Shown in pieces: positions 8,050-17,016 of a DNA stretch of 41,895 bases. The stretch covers positions 402-42,296 of the forward strand of contig MHCC01000015.1 in the NCBI GenBank assembly GCA_001816475.1. Reading direction: 5' to 3'. Numbering within the stretch: the stretch's first letter is position 1; every line of letters starts with the position of its first letter. The notes beneath the pieces are model-generated. The model had not been told where the DNA came from, did not search any database, and was given only the letters and a program-made list of their open reading frames with translations. A program made the translations under genes and the position numbers. Origin of the DNA: Candidatus Blackburnbacteria bacterium RIFCSPLOWO2_01_FULL_40_20 (GTDB lineage: Bacteria > Patescibacteriota > Microgenomatia > UBA8517 > UBA10165).

Positions 8050-8604
8050 ATGGATGAAACGCAAGTTAAAGATCGGATGGAACAAGTCTTGGAATTATTC
8101 CGAGCGGATATAGGATCAATAAGAACGGGACGTGCAACTCCTTCACTGGTCGAAGATATAATTATTGATGCATATGGCGGAACTTCCAAGCTTAGGGTGG
8201 TTGAGCTTGCTTCAATCACAGTTCCAGATCCTCAAACAGTACTTATAACCCCTTGGGATAAATCTGTTGTCGGCGAAATAAGAAAAGGTATTGAGAGGGC
8301 AAACATAGGCATAAATCCGGTAATCACAAGCGACGCAATTAGGATAAGTTTGTCACCTATGACTTCGGAAGATCGGGAAAAATACGTTAAACTATTACAC
8401 CAAAAACTTGAGGGGAGCCGCGTTATGGTAAGACAAGCCAGGCAAGACGGGATGCATGATATTAGAAAAGCCGCTGATTCAAACGATATAACAGAAGACC
8501 AACAGGTTTTACAAGAAAAAAAGCTTCAGGAGACGACGGACAAATACATTGAAAGAATAGAAGAATTAGGGAAAGCTAAGGAAAAGGAGCTAAGAACCCT
8601 TTAA
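8050..8604 (+). CDS. frr: Ribosome recycling factor
   Basis: IRTGRATPSLVEDI, YGGTSKLRVVELASITVPDPQTVLITPWDKS. Confidence 0.97.
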   Translation: MDETQVKDRMEQVLELFRADIGSIRTGRATPSLVEDIIIDAYGGTSKLRVVELASITVPDPQTVLITPWDKSVVGEIRKGIERANIGINPVITSDAIRISLSPMTSEDREKYVKLLHQKLEGSRVMVRQARQDGMHDIRKAADSNDITEDQQVLQEKKLQETTDKYIERIEELGKAKEKELRTL

Positions 8605-8605
8605 A

Positions 8606-8638
8606 AATTTTCAATTTACAATTTTCAAATTGAAAATT
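8606..8638. repeat. AT-rich inverted repeat downstream of frr
   Basis: AATTTTCAATTT (8606-8617) and AAATTGAAAATT (8627-8638) are perfectly complementary. Confidence 0.8.
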
Positions 8639-8690
8639 CATTAAAAACTTATAATCTCAAACTAAAAATTAGTATTATCCCTCAGTTTTT

Positions 8691-9770
8691 ATGACATTAC
8701 TTATCTTTATCATAGTTCTATCAATATTGGTTTTTGTCCACGAGCTTGGACATTTTCTAGCTGCTCGTAGAGCAGGAATTAGAGTTGACGAATTTGGTTT
8801 TGGATTTCCGCCAAGAGTTTGGGGAAAGAAGATCGGCGAGACGATATATTCCATCAACGCACTTCCTGTGGGCGGGTTTGTTCGGTTACATGGTGAGGAC
8901 GAGGCAGTCGCGGAAGATAAAGAACGAGCCTACTTTTTTCAAGGAAAATTTACCCGTTTTTTGGTAGTTGTTGCAGGTGTTTTAATGAATTTTCTACTGA
9001 GCATTTTGGCCTTCAGTATTATTTCTTGGCACTCAGGTGTTCCGCAAGAAACTGGAAGAGTAAAAGTGAATGCTGTTGCTACTGGGTCTCCTGCGGAAGC
9101 GGCTGATATTCAAAATGGTGACGTCATTGTAGCAGTTGACGGTAAGCAAGTTGTAAACTCTGATGAATTTATTCAAGAGGTGGGGACAAAAAGGGGTAAA
9201 GAAGTTGAGCTAACTCTGCTTAAAAGTAACCAGGAAACACAGAAAGTTTCTACTGTTCCAAGAGAAAATCCGCCCGTTGGCGAAGGGGCACTAGGGGTTA
9301 CTTTCTCAAGTAAAGAGTTTGTTAAACCTCCGCTTTACAAAAGGCCATTTGTTTCTATACGTGAAGGTGTGAAAGAAGCAGTTTTTTGGGTGCAAACGAC
9401 TGTGGGAGGACTTGCAACTGTTGTAAGCCAGGTGATTCAAGGACAAAAACCTGAAGGGATTGCGGGGCCAATTGGAATTTTCCAAATCACAGGATCTGTT
9501 GCAAAAGAAGGGCTTTTGCCACTTATTTCCCTAATCGGTATTTTGTCGGTCAATTTGGCAGTATTAAACATTTTGCCAATCCCCGCATTGGACGGCGGAA
9601 GGCTACTTTTTATCATTGTTGAAGCGTTTTTTGGAAGAAAAGTGCTTCCCGTATTTGAAAAAGCAGCACATGCTGTTGGGATGATTTTGTTACTGTTGCT
9701 TTTAATCCTCGTAACTTTGCAAGATTTAAGCCGGATTCTCGGCGGCTTCAAACTCCCAGGACTTGAGTAG
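8691..9770 (+). CDS. rseP: RseP/site-2 family intramembrane metalloprotease with PDZ domain
   Basis: HELGHFLAARRAGI; PDZ segment GSPAEAADIQNGDVIVAVDGKQV; LNILPIPALDGGRL. Confidence 0.95.
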   Translation: MTLLIFIIVLSILVFVHELGHFLAARRAGIRVDEFGFGFPPRVWGKKIGETIYSINALPVGGFVRLHGEDEAVAEDKERAYFFQGKFTRFLVVVAGVLMNFLLSILAFSIISWHSGVPQETGRVKVNAVATGSPAEAADIQNGDVIVAVDGKQVVNSDEFIQEVGTKRGKEVELTLLKSNQETQKVSTVPRENPPVGEGALGVTFSSKEFVKPPLYKRPFVSIREGVKEAVFWVQTTVGGLATVVSQVIQGQKPEGIAGPIGIFQITGSVAKEGLLPLISLIGILSVNLAVLNILPIPALDGGRLLFIIVEAFFGRKVLPVFEKAAHAVGMILLLLLLILVTLQDLSRILGGFKLPGLE

Positions 9771-9840
9771 CAACTCTTATCAGGCTTGTTAACCTTCGAA
9801 CTTTCTTTGTACACAAAAGTACATTAAACTTACTCTCACA

Positions 9841-9872
9841 TTGACAGTCAATTCCGCACGTGCTGTAATGGA
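9841..9872 (+). promoter_or_regulatory. Promoter/dyad site 1 upstream of PaaX-like gene
   Basis: TTGACA-N17-TGTAAT embedding GTCAATTCCGCACGTGC; ATG 9877 lies 7 nt after the -10. Confidence 0.55.
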
Positions 9873-9876
9873 CTGC

Positions 9877-10656
9877 ATGTCTTCTTCAAAGGTGTTTAAG
9901 GTTACCGAAGGTTTTGTTTCTACTTTTACTGACTTGACACTCCTTTTAATCTACTACGGATTTGAATCTTACCAAGCAAGGAACATGAAGGGTGCGGAAA
10001 AAGCTGCCGAAAACGCTTGGAATGAGTTATCTGAGGTAAACTACGAAAGTATTAAACGAGCATTACGCCAGCTTCGGCGAAAAGGTTTGATCGAAACTGC
10101 CAAAAACTCCCTTTTAGAACCAACAAGGATAACAAAGGAAGGCGTAGAGAAGATACGATCTATGATGCCCATATATAGGAAGTCGCGCACTTGGGACGGT
10201 AAATTCTATCTTGTTACATATGACATTCCAACAAAGCGAAACAGAGATAGAGATAAACTAAGAGAATACCTAAAGAAGATCGGGTGTGGTCTATTACAAG
10301 AGAGTCTGTGGATTACTCCTTATAATCCAACTCAAATTATTCGGGAGTATATTAAAGAAAGGGGTTTGCAAGGTATGGTTTTAGTTTCCCAACTTGGAAA
10401 AGATGGTTCAGTAGGTGAAATGGACGTAAATGAACTGATAGATAGAGTTTATAAATTATCTAATTTGAATAGTCGATATGAAGATTTTATTGAGAAAGCG
10501 TTAAAAGGATATTGTTTAACATCTCAATTAAAATTTTTGTATTTATCGATCTTGGAAGACGATCCACAATTGCCTTTCCAAATATTGCCTGAATGGTGGT
10601 TGGGAGATAAGGCCCAGGAAGCATTTTTCAATATTAAAGATAAGATGGAGTGTTGA
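9877..10656 (+). CDS. PaaX-like winged-helix/Cas2-like-fold regulator
   Basis: Winged-helix-like LRQLRRKGLIETAKNSLLEPTRITKEG; YDIPTKRNRDRDKLREYLKKIGCGLLQESLWITPYN resembles the PaaX central (Cas2-like) domain. Confidence 0.75.
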   Translation: MSSSKVFKVTEGFVSTFTDLTLLLIYYGFESYQARNMKGAEKAAENAWNELSEVNYESIKRALRQLRRKGLIETAKNSLLEPTRITKEGVEKIRSMMPIYRKSRTWDGKFYLVTYDIPTKRNRDRDKLREYLKKIGCGLLQESLWITPYNPTQIIREYIKERGLQGMVLVSQLGKDGSVGEMDVNELIDRVYKLSNLNSRYEDFIEKALKGYCLTSQLKFLYLSILEDDPQLPFQILPEWWLGDKAQEAFFNIKDKMEC

Positions 10657-10675
10657 TAAAGTAGGGGTAAACTTT

Positions 10676-10707
10676 ACAGTCGTTAACGCACGTGCAGAAT
10701 TGACTGT
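10676..10707. repeat. Dyad site 2, inverted copy of site 1
   Basis: ACAGTCgttaacGCACGTGCagaattGACTGT; its reverse complement ACAGTCAATTCTGCACGTGC matches site 1 ACAGTCAATTCCGCACGTGC at 19 of 20 bases. Confidence 0.8.
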
Positions 10708-10719
10708 ATACTACATTGT

Positions 10720-10748
10720 TTGACAGAAAATACTGCTCATGATAATAT
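10720..10748 (+). promoter_or_regulatory. Sigma70-like promoter of csaA/proS leader
   Basis: TTGACA (10720-10725), 17-nt spacer, TAATAT (10743-10748). Confidence 0.65.
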
Positions 10749-10749
10749 T

Positions 10750-10881
10750 TAATCAAAATGGTCCATTGGGCCAGTTAGCAAGGTTATATTAGCGACAAAA
10801 TGACAAAGCAAGGTGGTACGCGAGAAAACCTCGCCCTTGCATATTAGTCTTTTTGACTAGTGTGTAAAGGCGAGGTTTTTT
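10750..10881 (+). ncRNA. T-box-like leader: antiterminator with UGGUAC bulge plus competing intrinsic terminator
   Basis: GCAAGG-UGGUAC-GCGAG-AAAAC-CUCGC-CCUUGC (10808-10840) has T-box antiterminator topology; AACCTCGCC (10827-10835) can instead pair with GGCGAGGTT (10869-10877) before a T run. proS lies downstream. Confidence 0.7.
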
Positions 10882-10914
10882 AATGGTAAACTTAGGGCCA
10901 ACCAGAAGAAATAT

Positions 10915-11240
10915 ATGATTAAACAACAAGTTACATTTGAAGATTTTGAGAAAGTTGATATTGGAGTTGGAAAAATTATTAAAGTTGAGGATTTTTCAGA
11001 GGCTCGCAAACCTGCGTATAAATTGCTAATCGATTTATGTCCTGAGATTGGAACAAAGCAATCGAGCGCTCAAATTGTCAAAAACCAAACATCTGTGTGG
11101 TTAACTTTGCACCAAAACAAATTAGCCCATTTACTTCTGAAGTTTTAACTTTGGGATCGGATGATGGAAGCAACGAGGATAGCCGATGGGTAGTACTGAC
11201 AACTTTGAAAGAAGTGCCTTTGGGGAGTATAGTAAAGTGA
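10915..11240 (+). pseudogene. csaA: CsaA-like tRNA-binding (OB-fold) protein, frameshifted
   Basis: Frame 1 [52 protein letters not shown]; homology resumes in another frame as [48 protein letters not shown] ending at 11240. Confidence 0.75.
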
Positions 11241-11241
11241 C

Positions 11242-12669
11242 ATGAATTTTGAAAAAAGAGAAATTACTAAAAAGTCTGAAAATATCTCGCAGTGGTACAA
11301 CGATATTGTGCTAAAGGCTGAGCTTGCTGATTATGGTCCTGCAAAAGGGACTATGATTTTGCGTCCCTACGGATATGCAATATGGGAAGCAGTTATTGAT
11401 GGACTTGATCCCAAATTTAAAGAGGATGGAGTTGAGAACGCATACTTTCCAATGTTTATTCCTTCCAAACTTTTGCAAAAAGAAAAAGAGCACGTTGAAG
11501 GTTTTTCTCCTGAACTTGCTATTGTAACTATTGGAGGTGGGGAAAAACTAGCAGAGCCTCTGGTCATTCGGCCTACTTCAGAGACGATAATGTATGAGGC
11601 TTACTCCCGCTGGATTCATTCATATCGCGATCTTCCTCTAAAAATTAACCAATGGAATAGTGTGGTTCGTTGGGAGAAGAGGACGTATCTTTTCATGAGA
11701 ACATCTGAGTTTTTGTGGCAAGAAGGACATACTGCTCATGCAACTGAAAAAGAAGCAGACGAAATGGCGCGAAAAGGACTTGGATGGTATAAAGATTTCT
11801 ACCAAGAAAACTTTGCGATTTATGCTTTGGTTGGTGTCAAAAGTAACGCAGAGAAATTTGCTGGAGCGCAAAAAACTTATACTGTAGAACTTTTGATGCC
11901 TGATGGACGCGCGCTTCAGGCTGCAACATCACACAATTTGGGCGATAATTTTTCAAAAGCATTTGATATTAAATTTCAAGATGAAAAAGGTGAGAGCAAA
12001 TATGTTTTTCAAACGTCATGGGGTTTTTCCTGGAGGTCGTTGGGGGGACTTGTTCTTGTGCATGGGGACGATAATGGCTTAGTTCTACCTCCAAAAGTTG
12101 CACCTATCCAAGTTGTCATTATCCCAGTTTCTCCAAAGGAGCCCAACGGAATTAAAGATTATACGACTGAAATTACAATCAAGCTGAAAGGCTTAAAAAT
12201 AAAAGTTGACGATTCTCAAAACACAGTTGGTTGGAAGTTTAATCAGTGGGAACTTAAAGGAGTTCCTTTGAGAGTTGAAGTGGGCATCCGAGAACAGGAA
12301 AAGAGGGAAGTAACACTTGCAAGGCGCGATACAGGTGAAAAAATTACAGTATTTTTGGGTGACTTGAAAACAAAAGTTGATGAAGTTTTGGAGAGTATTC
12401 AACAAGGTCTACTCGAGAGGTCCGAAAAATTTGTTAAAGAAAATACCCGAATGGCCGAAAATTATGATGAATTTAAGCAAATCATGAACACAACACGCGG
12501 CTTTGTTTTGGCTTTTTGGTGTGAAGGTGCTGAGTGCGAGAAGAAAATAAAAGAAGAAACTAAAGCGTCAACTCGGTTTGTTCCACTGGACGCAAAAGAA
12601 GAAGACGGGAAGTGCATTTATTGTGGAAAACCTGCAAAGCACCGTTGGCTTTTTGCCCAATCTTATTAG
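11242..12669 (+). CDS. proS: Prolyl-tRNA synthetase, archaeal/eukaryotic-type
   Basis: GTMILRPYGYAIWE, PLVIRPTSETIMYEAYSRWI, NQWNSVVRWEKRTYLFMRTSEFLWQEGHTAHAT; C-terminal Cys cluster. Confidence 0.95.
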   Translation: MNFEKREITKKSENISQWYNDIVLKAELADYGPAKGTMILRPYGYAIWEAVIDGLDPKFKEDGVENAYFPMFIPSKLLQKEKEHVEGFSPELAIVTIGGGEKLAEPLVIRPTSETIMYEAYSRWIHSYRDLPLKINQWNSVVRWEKRTYLFMRTSEFLWQEGHTAHATEKEADEMARKGLGWYKDFYQENFAIYALVGVKSNAEKFAGAQKTYTVELLMPDGRALQAATSHNLGDNFSKAFDIKFQDEKGESKYVFQTSWGFSWRSLGGLVLVHGDDNGLVLPPKVAPIQVVIIPVSPKEPNGIKDYTTEITIKLKGLKIKVDDSQNTVGWKFNQWELKGVPLRVEVGIREQEKREVTLARRDTGEKITVFLGDLKTKVDEVLESIQQGLLERSEKFVKENTRMAENYDEFKQIMNTTRGFVLAFWCEGAECEKKIKEETKASTRFVPLDAKEEDGKCIYCGKPAKHRWLFAQSY

Positions 12670-12711
12670 CTTCATTGAATTTAGCACGACTTCGCGCTAC
12701 AATTTGTGCTT

Positions 12712-13623
12712 ATGGCGCAGGAACGCGAAAAACCCAGAGTAGCTGAAAGCATATCCGAGTTGTCTCAAAGGATTGGAATTTCAGTAGAACAAAAAACCCA
12801 GGAAAGGTTAAATGAGGTACTGGCTTCGTGGGTGGATGCACGTTCGGCGTGGGAAGGTTTGGAATCTTTTATTAAAGAGCTTGAGGCAATTTCAAAACAA
12901 AAATTAGTTCAAGTTTTGGAAGCTCGAGAAGTTGTAGTTCAAACAGAAGCCAGGCTTACAGTAACCAGAGCATTGTTGTCTCGGCGACAAGACGACATTT
13001 TTCCAGAAAGAGAAGAAATAATAAAAGGTAGGATTAGAGTGTTGTTGTCGGATGCAAAATTGCCATTCTACACCCGACCTTTTAAAGGCTTAATCTATCA
13101 CTTTGTCGGTGAGCCTGCCAAACTTCACCCTGCACTTAAATCCCACATGGATGCAGTCATTGAAGCTGATAAAAGAGTGGGGGTTGCTGCAAAGGGTTAC
13201 GAGGAGCACTCAGACAGAATTGTTGAAGGAAAAGTCGAGCTTCGGGAGCTTGATGAAAAAGTTGATCGGGCAAGAAAACAAGTTGTTAAATATGTAGTGA
13301 CATTGCGTCCAGACAAACAACAGGCCATGATGTTGATTAACGAGTTTCCACAAGAACAGGACATTATTATAAACGCATATGTTGAGCAAAATGCTTTTTC
13401 TCGTTTGGAACTTGCAAATCTTGATGAATTTTTAGGATCAACTGCTGCAATCAAGTGGCACACATTAAGCCCAGAACAACAAGTAAGTTGGAGAAATAAA
13501 AAATGTCCTTGGGCAAGAGAGGGAAGGGTTCCAACTGCACAAGAAATGAAAGCTTCAGATGATTTGATTAGGCTTTGGAAACAGTTTGTAAGGCGAAAAC
13601 TCCTGGAAGAAATCAGTTCTTGA
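12712..13623 (+). CDS. Hypothetical helical protein
   Basis: About 300 aa ORF; upstream TTGAAT-N17-TACAAT with ATG 12712 8 nt after the -10. Confidence 0.65.
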   Translation: MAQEREKPRVAESISELSQRIGISVEQKTQERLNEVLASWVDARSAWEGLESFIKELEAISKQKLVQVLEAREVVVQTEARLTVTRALLSRRQDDIFPEREEIIKGRIRVLLSDAKLPFYTRPFKGLIYHFVGEPAKLHPALKSHMDAVIEADKRVGVAAKGYEEHSDRIVEGKVELRELDEKVDRARKQVVKYVVTLRPDKQQAMMLINEFPQEQDIIINAYVEQNAFSRLELANLDEFLGSTAAIKWHTLSPEQQVSWRNKKCPWAREGRVPTAQEMKASDDLIRLWKQFVRRKLLEEISS

Positions 13624-14953
13624 AAGAATTAATTAATTCATCATTAATTGAAAACACTTGAAAAATTCTTTCGTTGTAAGCACGTGCTAAGACCTCAGTT
13701 CCGTAATTTTTCCTCACTGAAAAGAAGGCTTTTGTTAAATCGTATTCAACTTCTCCGTATCTTGCTTCTTTTAGTTGTCCTTTTGTTGTTTCCTGGTATG
13801 CACTTTTTATAAAATCTCCCATTGGAATAGGGTTAACTTGAGCTGTTAAGCCGGGAAACTTTGCCATGATCTCAGGTAGTTTCTTTTCTTTAAATTCAGC
13901 TTGTGCTTTATAAAATTCTGCTGGATTGTCAGATCTTGAGGGCAAAAGAACTGTGATAAGCCTTGCGTTGTCGGGCGCGTCTGGCGCATAATCTCGGTCT
14001 CTCAATCTTTCTTGCAATATATCAAGGGCGATAATTCCTGTAAAGCCAGGTGTAGCATTGTAAATTGCTTCTTTTTCAAGAACAATCAAGCTGCCCTCTT
14101 GCAACATGGCTTCTACTTGTCCAACTTTGGCTTCGGCGGGAGCACCATAACGGGTGATTGATTGAGAAATAAGTTGTGGTGTAACGCCGACTACGTCAAT
14201 TGGTCGGTTTGCTAAAACCTCGTTCATTTCCTGTTCTGTTAAGTAATCAACCGCTTTTTTGCCTTGCAATTTAAGAACTGTTTTTTTCAACTGAAGTGTC
14301 CATTCGAGAGAAAGAGATTGTCCAAGTTTAACTCGGCTTGTATTTAAATCTTTACTCAATCCATAGGTGTTCGCAATGTACTTCACGACGTTTATCCCTA
14401 TAAAATTACCTTCTTTTCCTTCTCCATGATGCTCTCTTATTCTTGGGGAAATTGTCGAGCGGAAGTAATTATTAAAGGCATCAGGGTTTTCTGACACAAA
14501 TTGCGGAGAAAGTGTAATGACTGCAATTTCTTCTCCTGGAAGTTCAATTTTTACTTTTTGTGAATCAAGTAAATTTTTGATAGCACAACTGTTAACTTGA
14601 ATAGTTAACCCTTGAACATTATTAAAAACATAATACCGTCGGTCAATTGACATGGAGTTTCCAGCTGCTAAAGGTTTGTCCGGACCACATTCTGTTTCGT
14701 GTCCAAGCAACCGATTGATATCAGCAATACCGTTGTTTACGGCTCCTGGTTTGAAGATTTCAATACTACCTGCTGTGAAAGCAGGTAAGCCGACTGTTAA
14801 TACAGCAATATAAAGCCATTTCTTTGGATCTTTTTTGGTCTCTGGGCGATTTTGACTTCCTGCACGTCTTATTAGCCAATCTTCAAACGCAAGCAAAAGC
14901 CTGGTTTTTACAGAAGGTTTGTATTCTTGCCCTGTTCTTCTTTCTGCAGTCAT
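13613..14953 (-). CDS. Hypothetical membrane-anchored protein
   Basis: 446 aa; one N-terminal TM (WLYIAVLTVGLPAFTAGSI); convergent 11-bp overlap with the preceding gene. Confidence 0.65.
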   Translation of the reverse strand: MTAERRTGQEYKPSVKTRLLLAFEDWLIRRAGSQNRPETKKDPKKWLYIAVLTVGLPAFTAGSIEIFKPGAVNNGIADINRLLGHETECGPDKPLAAGNSMSIDRRYYVFNNVQGLTIQVNSCAIKNLLDSQKVKIELPGEEIAVITLSPQFVSENPDAFNNYFRSTISPRIREHHGEGKEGNFIGINVVKYIANTYGLSKDLNTSRVKLGQSLSLEWTLQLKKTVLKLQGKKAVDYLTEQEMNEVLANRPIDVVGVTPQLISQSITRYGAPAEAKVGQVEAMLQEGSLIVLEKEAIYNATPGFTGIIALDILQERLRDRDYAPDAPDNARLITVLLPSRSDNPAEFYKAQAEFKEKKLPEIMAKFPGLTAQVNPIPMGDFIKSAYQETTKGQLKEARYGEVEYDLTKAFFSVRKNYGTEVLARAYNERIFQVFSINDELINSFKN

Positions 14954-14999
14954 GTTGCATATTCTACCATTTGAGGTTAAAAATATCTAAAAAGTGGAG

Positions 15000-15554
15000 T
15001 TAATTTAACGAATTTAACGAGTTCTTAAGTTGGGGAAGTAGCAATCTATACTGTTGCCAACTGGGGAGTTTAATGGTTGGCATTTTTACAGCTGGGAACT
15101 TGATAATAGGCCTTTTAATAACTTCTCTTTTGATTATCACTGGAGGTTGTGGTACTCGAATTGGAGGCAAGGAAATTCGGGGTCGCGCGGGCAACCTAAT
15201 TGGGAGCTTTCTGATGGGTATAATGCGCCTTATTGGTGGAACTTTGATTGTAGGTAATTTTTTAATGGGCAAGATTCTGGTAATTGGAGGGGTTACTGGA
15301 ACTGGTGGTGTTACAGGCACGGGTGGTGCAACAGGACTTGGAGGAGTTACTGGATTGGGTGGTGTAACAGGCTCCGGAGCAGTGACCGGAACAGGTGACA
15401 CGATCGGCATTGCCGGTAGAATGATTGATATTTTTCCAGGCATCGCAAAAGCACTTGCTGACTTGGCAGTAAAACTGACAGCAGTTGGAAGAATAACCAA
15501 TATGGTCAAGGTGGAAACTACTGCCTTTTGACTTAATGTAAGCGTGTTTGCCAT
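15000..15554 (-). CDS. Secreted proline-rich cationic repeat protein
   Basis: Signal-peptide-like N-terminus, PVTPP tandem repeats, then K/R/P/I-rich tail; minus-strand promoter TTGACA-N16-TATAAT at 15621-15594. ATG 15554 preferred over GTG 15584. Confidence 0.7.
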   Translation of the reverse strand: MANTLTLSQKAVVSTLTILVILPTAVSFTAKSASAFAMPGKISIILPAMPIVSPVPVTAPEPVTPPNPVTPPSPVAPPVPVTPPVPVTPPITRILPIKKLPTIKVPPIRRIIPIRKLPIRLPARPRISLPPIRVPQPPVIIKREVIKRPIIKFPAVKMPTIKLPSWQQYRLLLPQLKNSLNSLN

Positions 15555-15667
15555 ACAAAAAAGAAGTACCAGTGAAAATGGCACTATAGGGGAATTATAT
15601 CATATTAGTGGCCTTTGTCAAGTAATTGTTGACAAAACAAGTTGCTTGGGTGAAAATTCCAATACGG

Positions 15668-16654
15668 ATGGTTAAGAATTTGCGGAAAAAGAAGGTTGTT
15701 GTAGTAGGCGGTGGGACTGGGATTTACCAAGTTTTGACGGGGTTAAAACACTTTCCTCTGGATTTGTCAGCAGTTGTGACGATGTCTGATTCCGGCGGAT
15801 CAACTGGCAAACTCAGACGTGAGTTAAGTATTCTTCCTCCTGGAGACATAAGACGAGCATTAATTGCGTTGTCAGATCTTCCCTTGGCCCAAAAAACACT
15901 TGAAAAGCTTTTTGATTTTCGTTTTGAAAACGGCAAAACATTAAAAGGACATTCCTTAGGCAATCTTCTTTTGGCGGCCTTGATACAAATTACGGGTAGA
16001 GAAGATTTGGCAATCAAAGAAGCAGGACGAATATTGTCTGTTTCAGGATACGTTTACCCCGTTACTTTAGATAAAGTCCATCTTGTCGCGATACTTCAAA
16101 ATGGCAAACGTTTATTTGGAGAAACAAACATAGATCTTCGCTGGCACGGAAAAAAATTCTCAAAGACTCCAATTAAGAGTGTTTATTTATCTCCAAAAGC
16201 AAAAGTCTTTGAAGATACAGACAAAGTTTTGCGCGAAGCTGATGTAATTATTTTAGGCCCGGGTGATCTTTATACAAGTGTTGTGCCAAATCTTTTGGTT
16301 GACGGCGTGTCTGACGCGATTGCAGTGTCCCGCGCGAAACTAGTTTTGATTGTAAATTTGATGACGAAGCCCGGAGAAACGGATAAATTTAAAGCCTCAG
16401 ATTTTTTGAGAATTACTCGTAGTTATTTAGGCAAGGCAGGCGAAAAAGTATCCCATATATTAGTTAATAATGAGTTCCCGGATAGTGTCAAAACTTTGGC
16501 ATGGTATAAGAAATTTGCGTCAGAACCAGTCTTAGACGATTTGGATGGAGCGGCAAACAATGTAAAGATCATACGTAGTTCTTTTACCCAAGAAGGAGAG
16601 TTGATGCGTCATGATTCGGCAAAATTGGCAAACGCAATAATGAGCCTGCTTTAA
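15668..16654 (+). CDS. yvcK: YvcK/CofD-like protein
   Basis: VVVVGGGTGIYQVLTGLK, TMSDSGGSTGKLRRE, LPPGDIRRALIALSD, LGPGDLYTSVVPNLLV. Confidence 0.93.
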   Translation: MVKNLRKKKVVVVGGGTGIYQVLTGLKHFPLDLSAVVTMSDSGGSTGKLRRELSILPPGDIRRALIALSDLPLAQKTLEKLFDFRFENGKTLKGHSLGNLLLAALIQITGREDLAIKEAGRILSVSGYVYPVTLDKVHLVAILQNGKRLFGETNIDLRWHGKKFSKTPIKSVYLSPKAKVFEDTDKVLREADVIILGPGDLYTSVVPNLLVDGVSDAIAVSRAKLVLIVNLMTKPGETDKFKASDFLRITRSYLGKAGEKVSHILVNNEFPDSVKTLAWYKKFASEPVLDDLDGAANNVKIIRSSFTQEGELMRHDSAKLANAIMSLL

Positions 16655-16673
16655 AATGGTATACTTAAAGCCA

Positions 16674-16988
16674 ATGGAAGACTGTGTTTTTTGCAAGATT
16701 GTAAAAGGCGAGTTGCCTTCCAAAAATGAATACGAGGACAATGAGATTTTGGCATTCCACGATATTGATCCAAAAGCGCCAGTCCATGTTTTGATAATTC
16801 CTAAAAAACACGTATCGAAATTAGCTGATGCAGAGCCAGAGGACGTACAAGTTTTGGGGAAGATTCAAATTGTTGCAAGAGATTTGGCCCGGAAGCTGGG
16901 AATTGGGGAGGCATTTAAAGTGAAAACTTTATCGGGAGAAGGAGCTGGACAAGTTGTTTTTCATATGCACTACCACTTGATGGGATAA
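16674..16988 (+). CDS. HIT family protein
   Basis: CVFCKIVKGELPS, PVHVLIIPKKHV, VFHMHYHLMG (HxHxH). Ends right after the triad. Confidence 0.93.
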   Translation: MEDCVFCKIVKGELPSKNEYEDNEILAFHDIDPKAPVHVLIIPKKHVSKLADAEPEDVQVLGKIQIVARDLARKLGIGEAFKVKTLSGEGAGQVVFHMHYHLMG

Positions 16989-17016
16989 GACAGAGATAGA
17001 GACAGAGCAAAAACGT

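Noticed and set aside
13675-13690. Further copy of the PaaX-site core (AGCACGTGCT at about 13680)
   Set aside because: Only the 8-bp palindrome matches; ACAGTC arms are absent and it is inside coding sequence.
15073-15531. Plus-strand glycine-rich ORF (GVTGTGGVTG...)
   Set aside because: Antisense of the proline-rich gene; the minus strand has a promoter and signal-like N-terminus. Some doubt remains because both strands are open.
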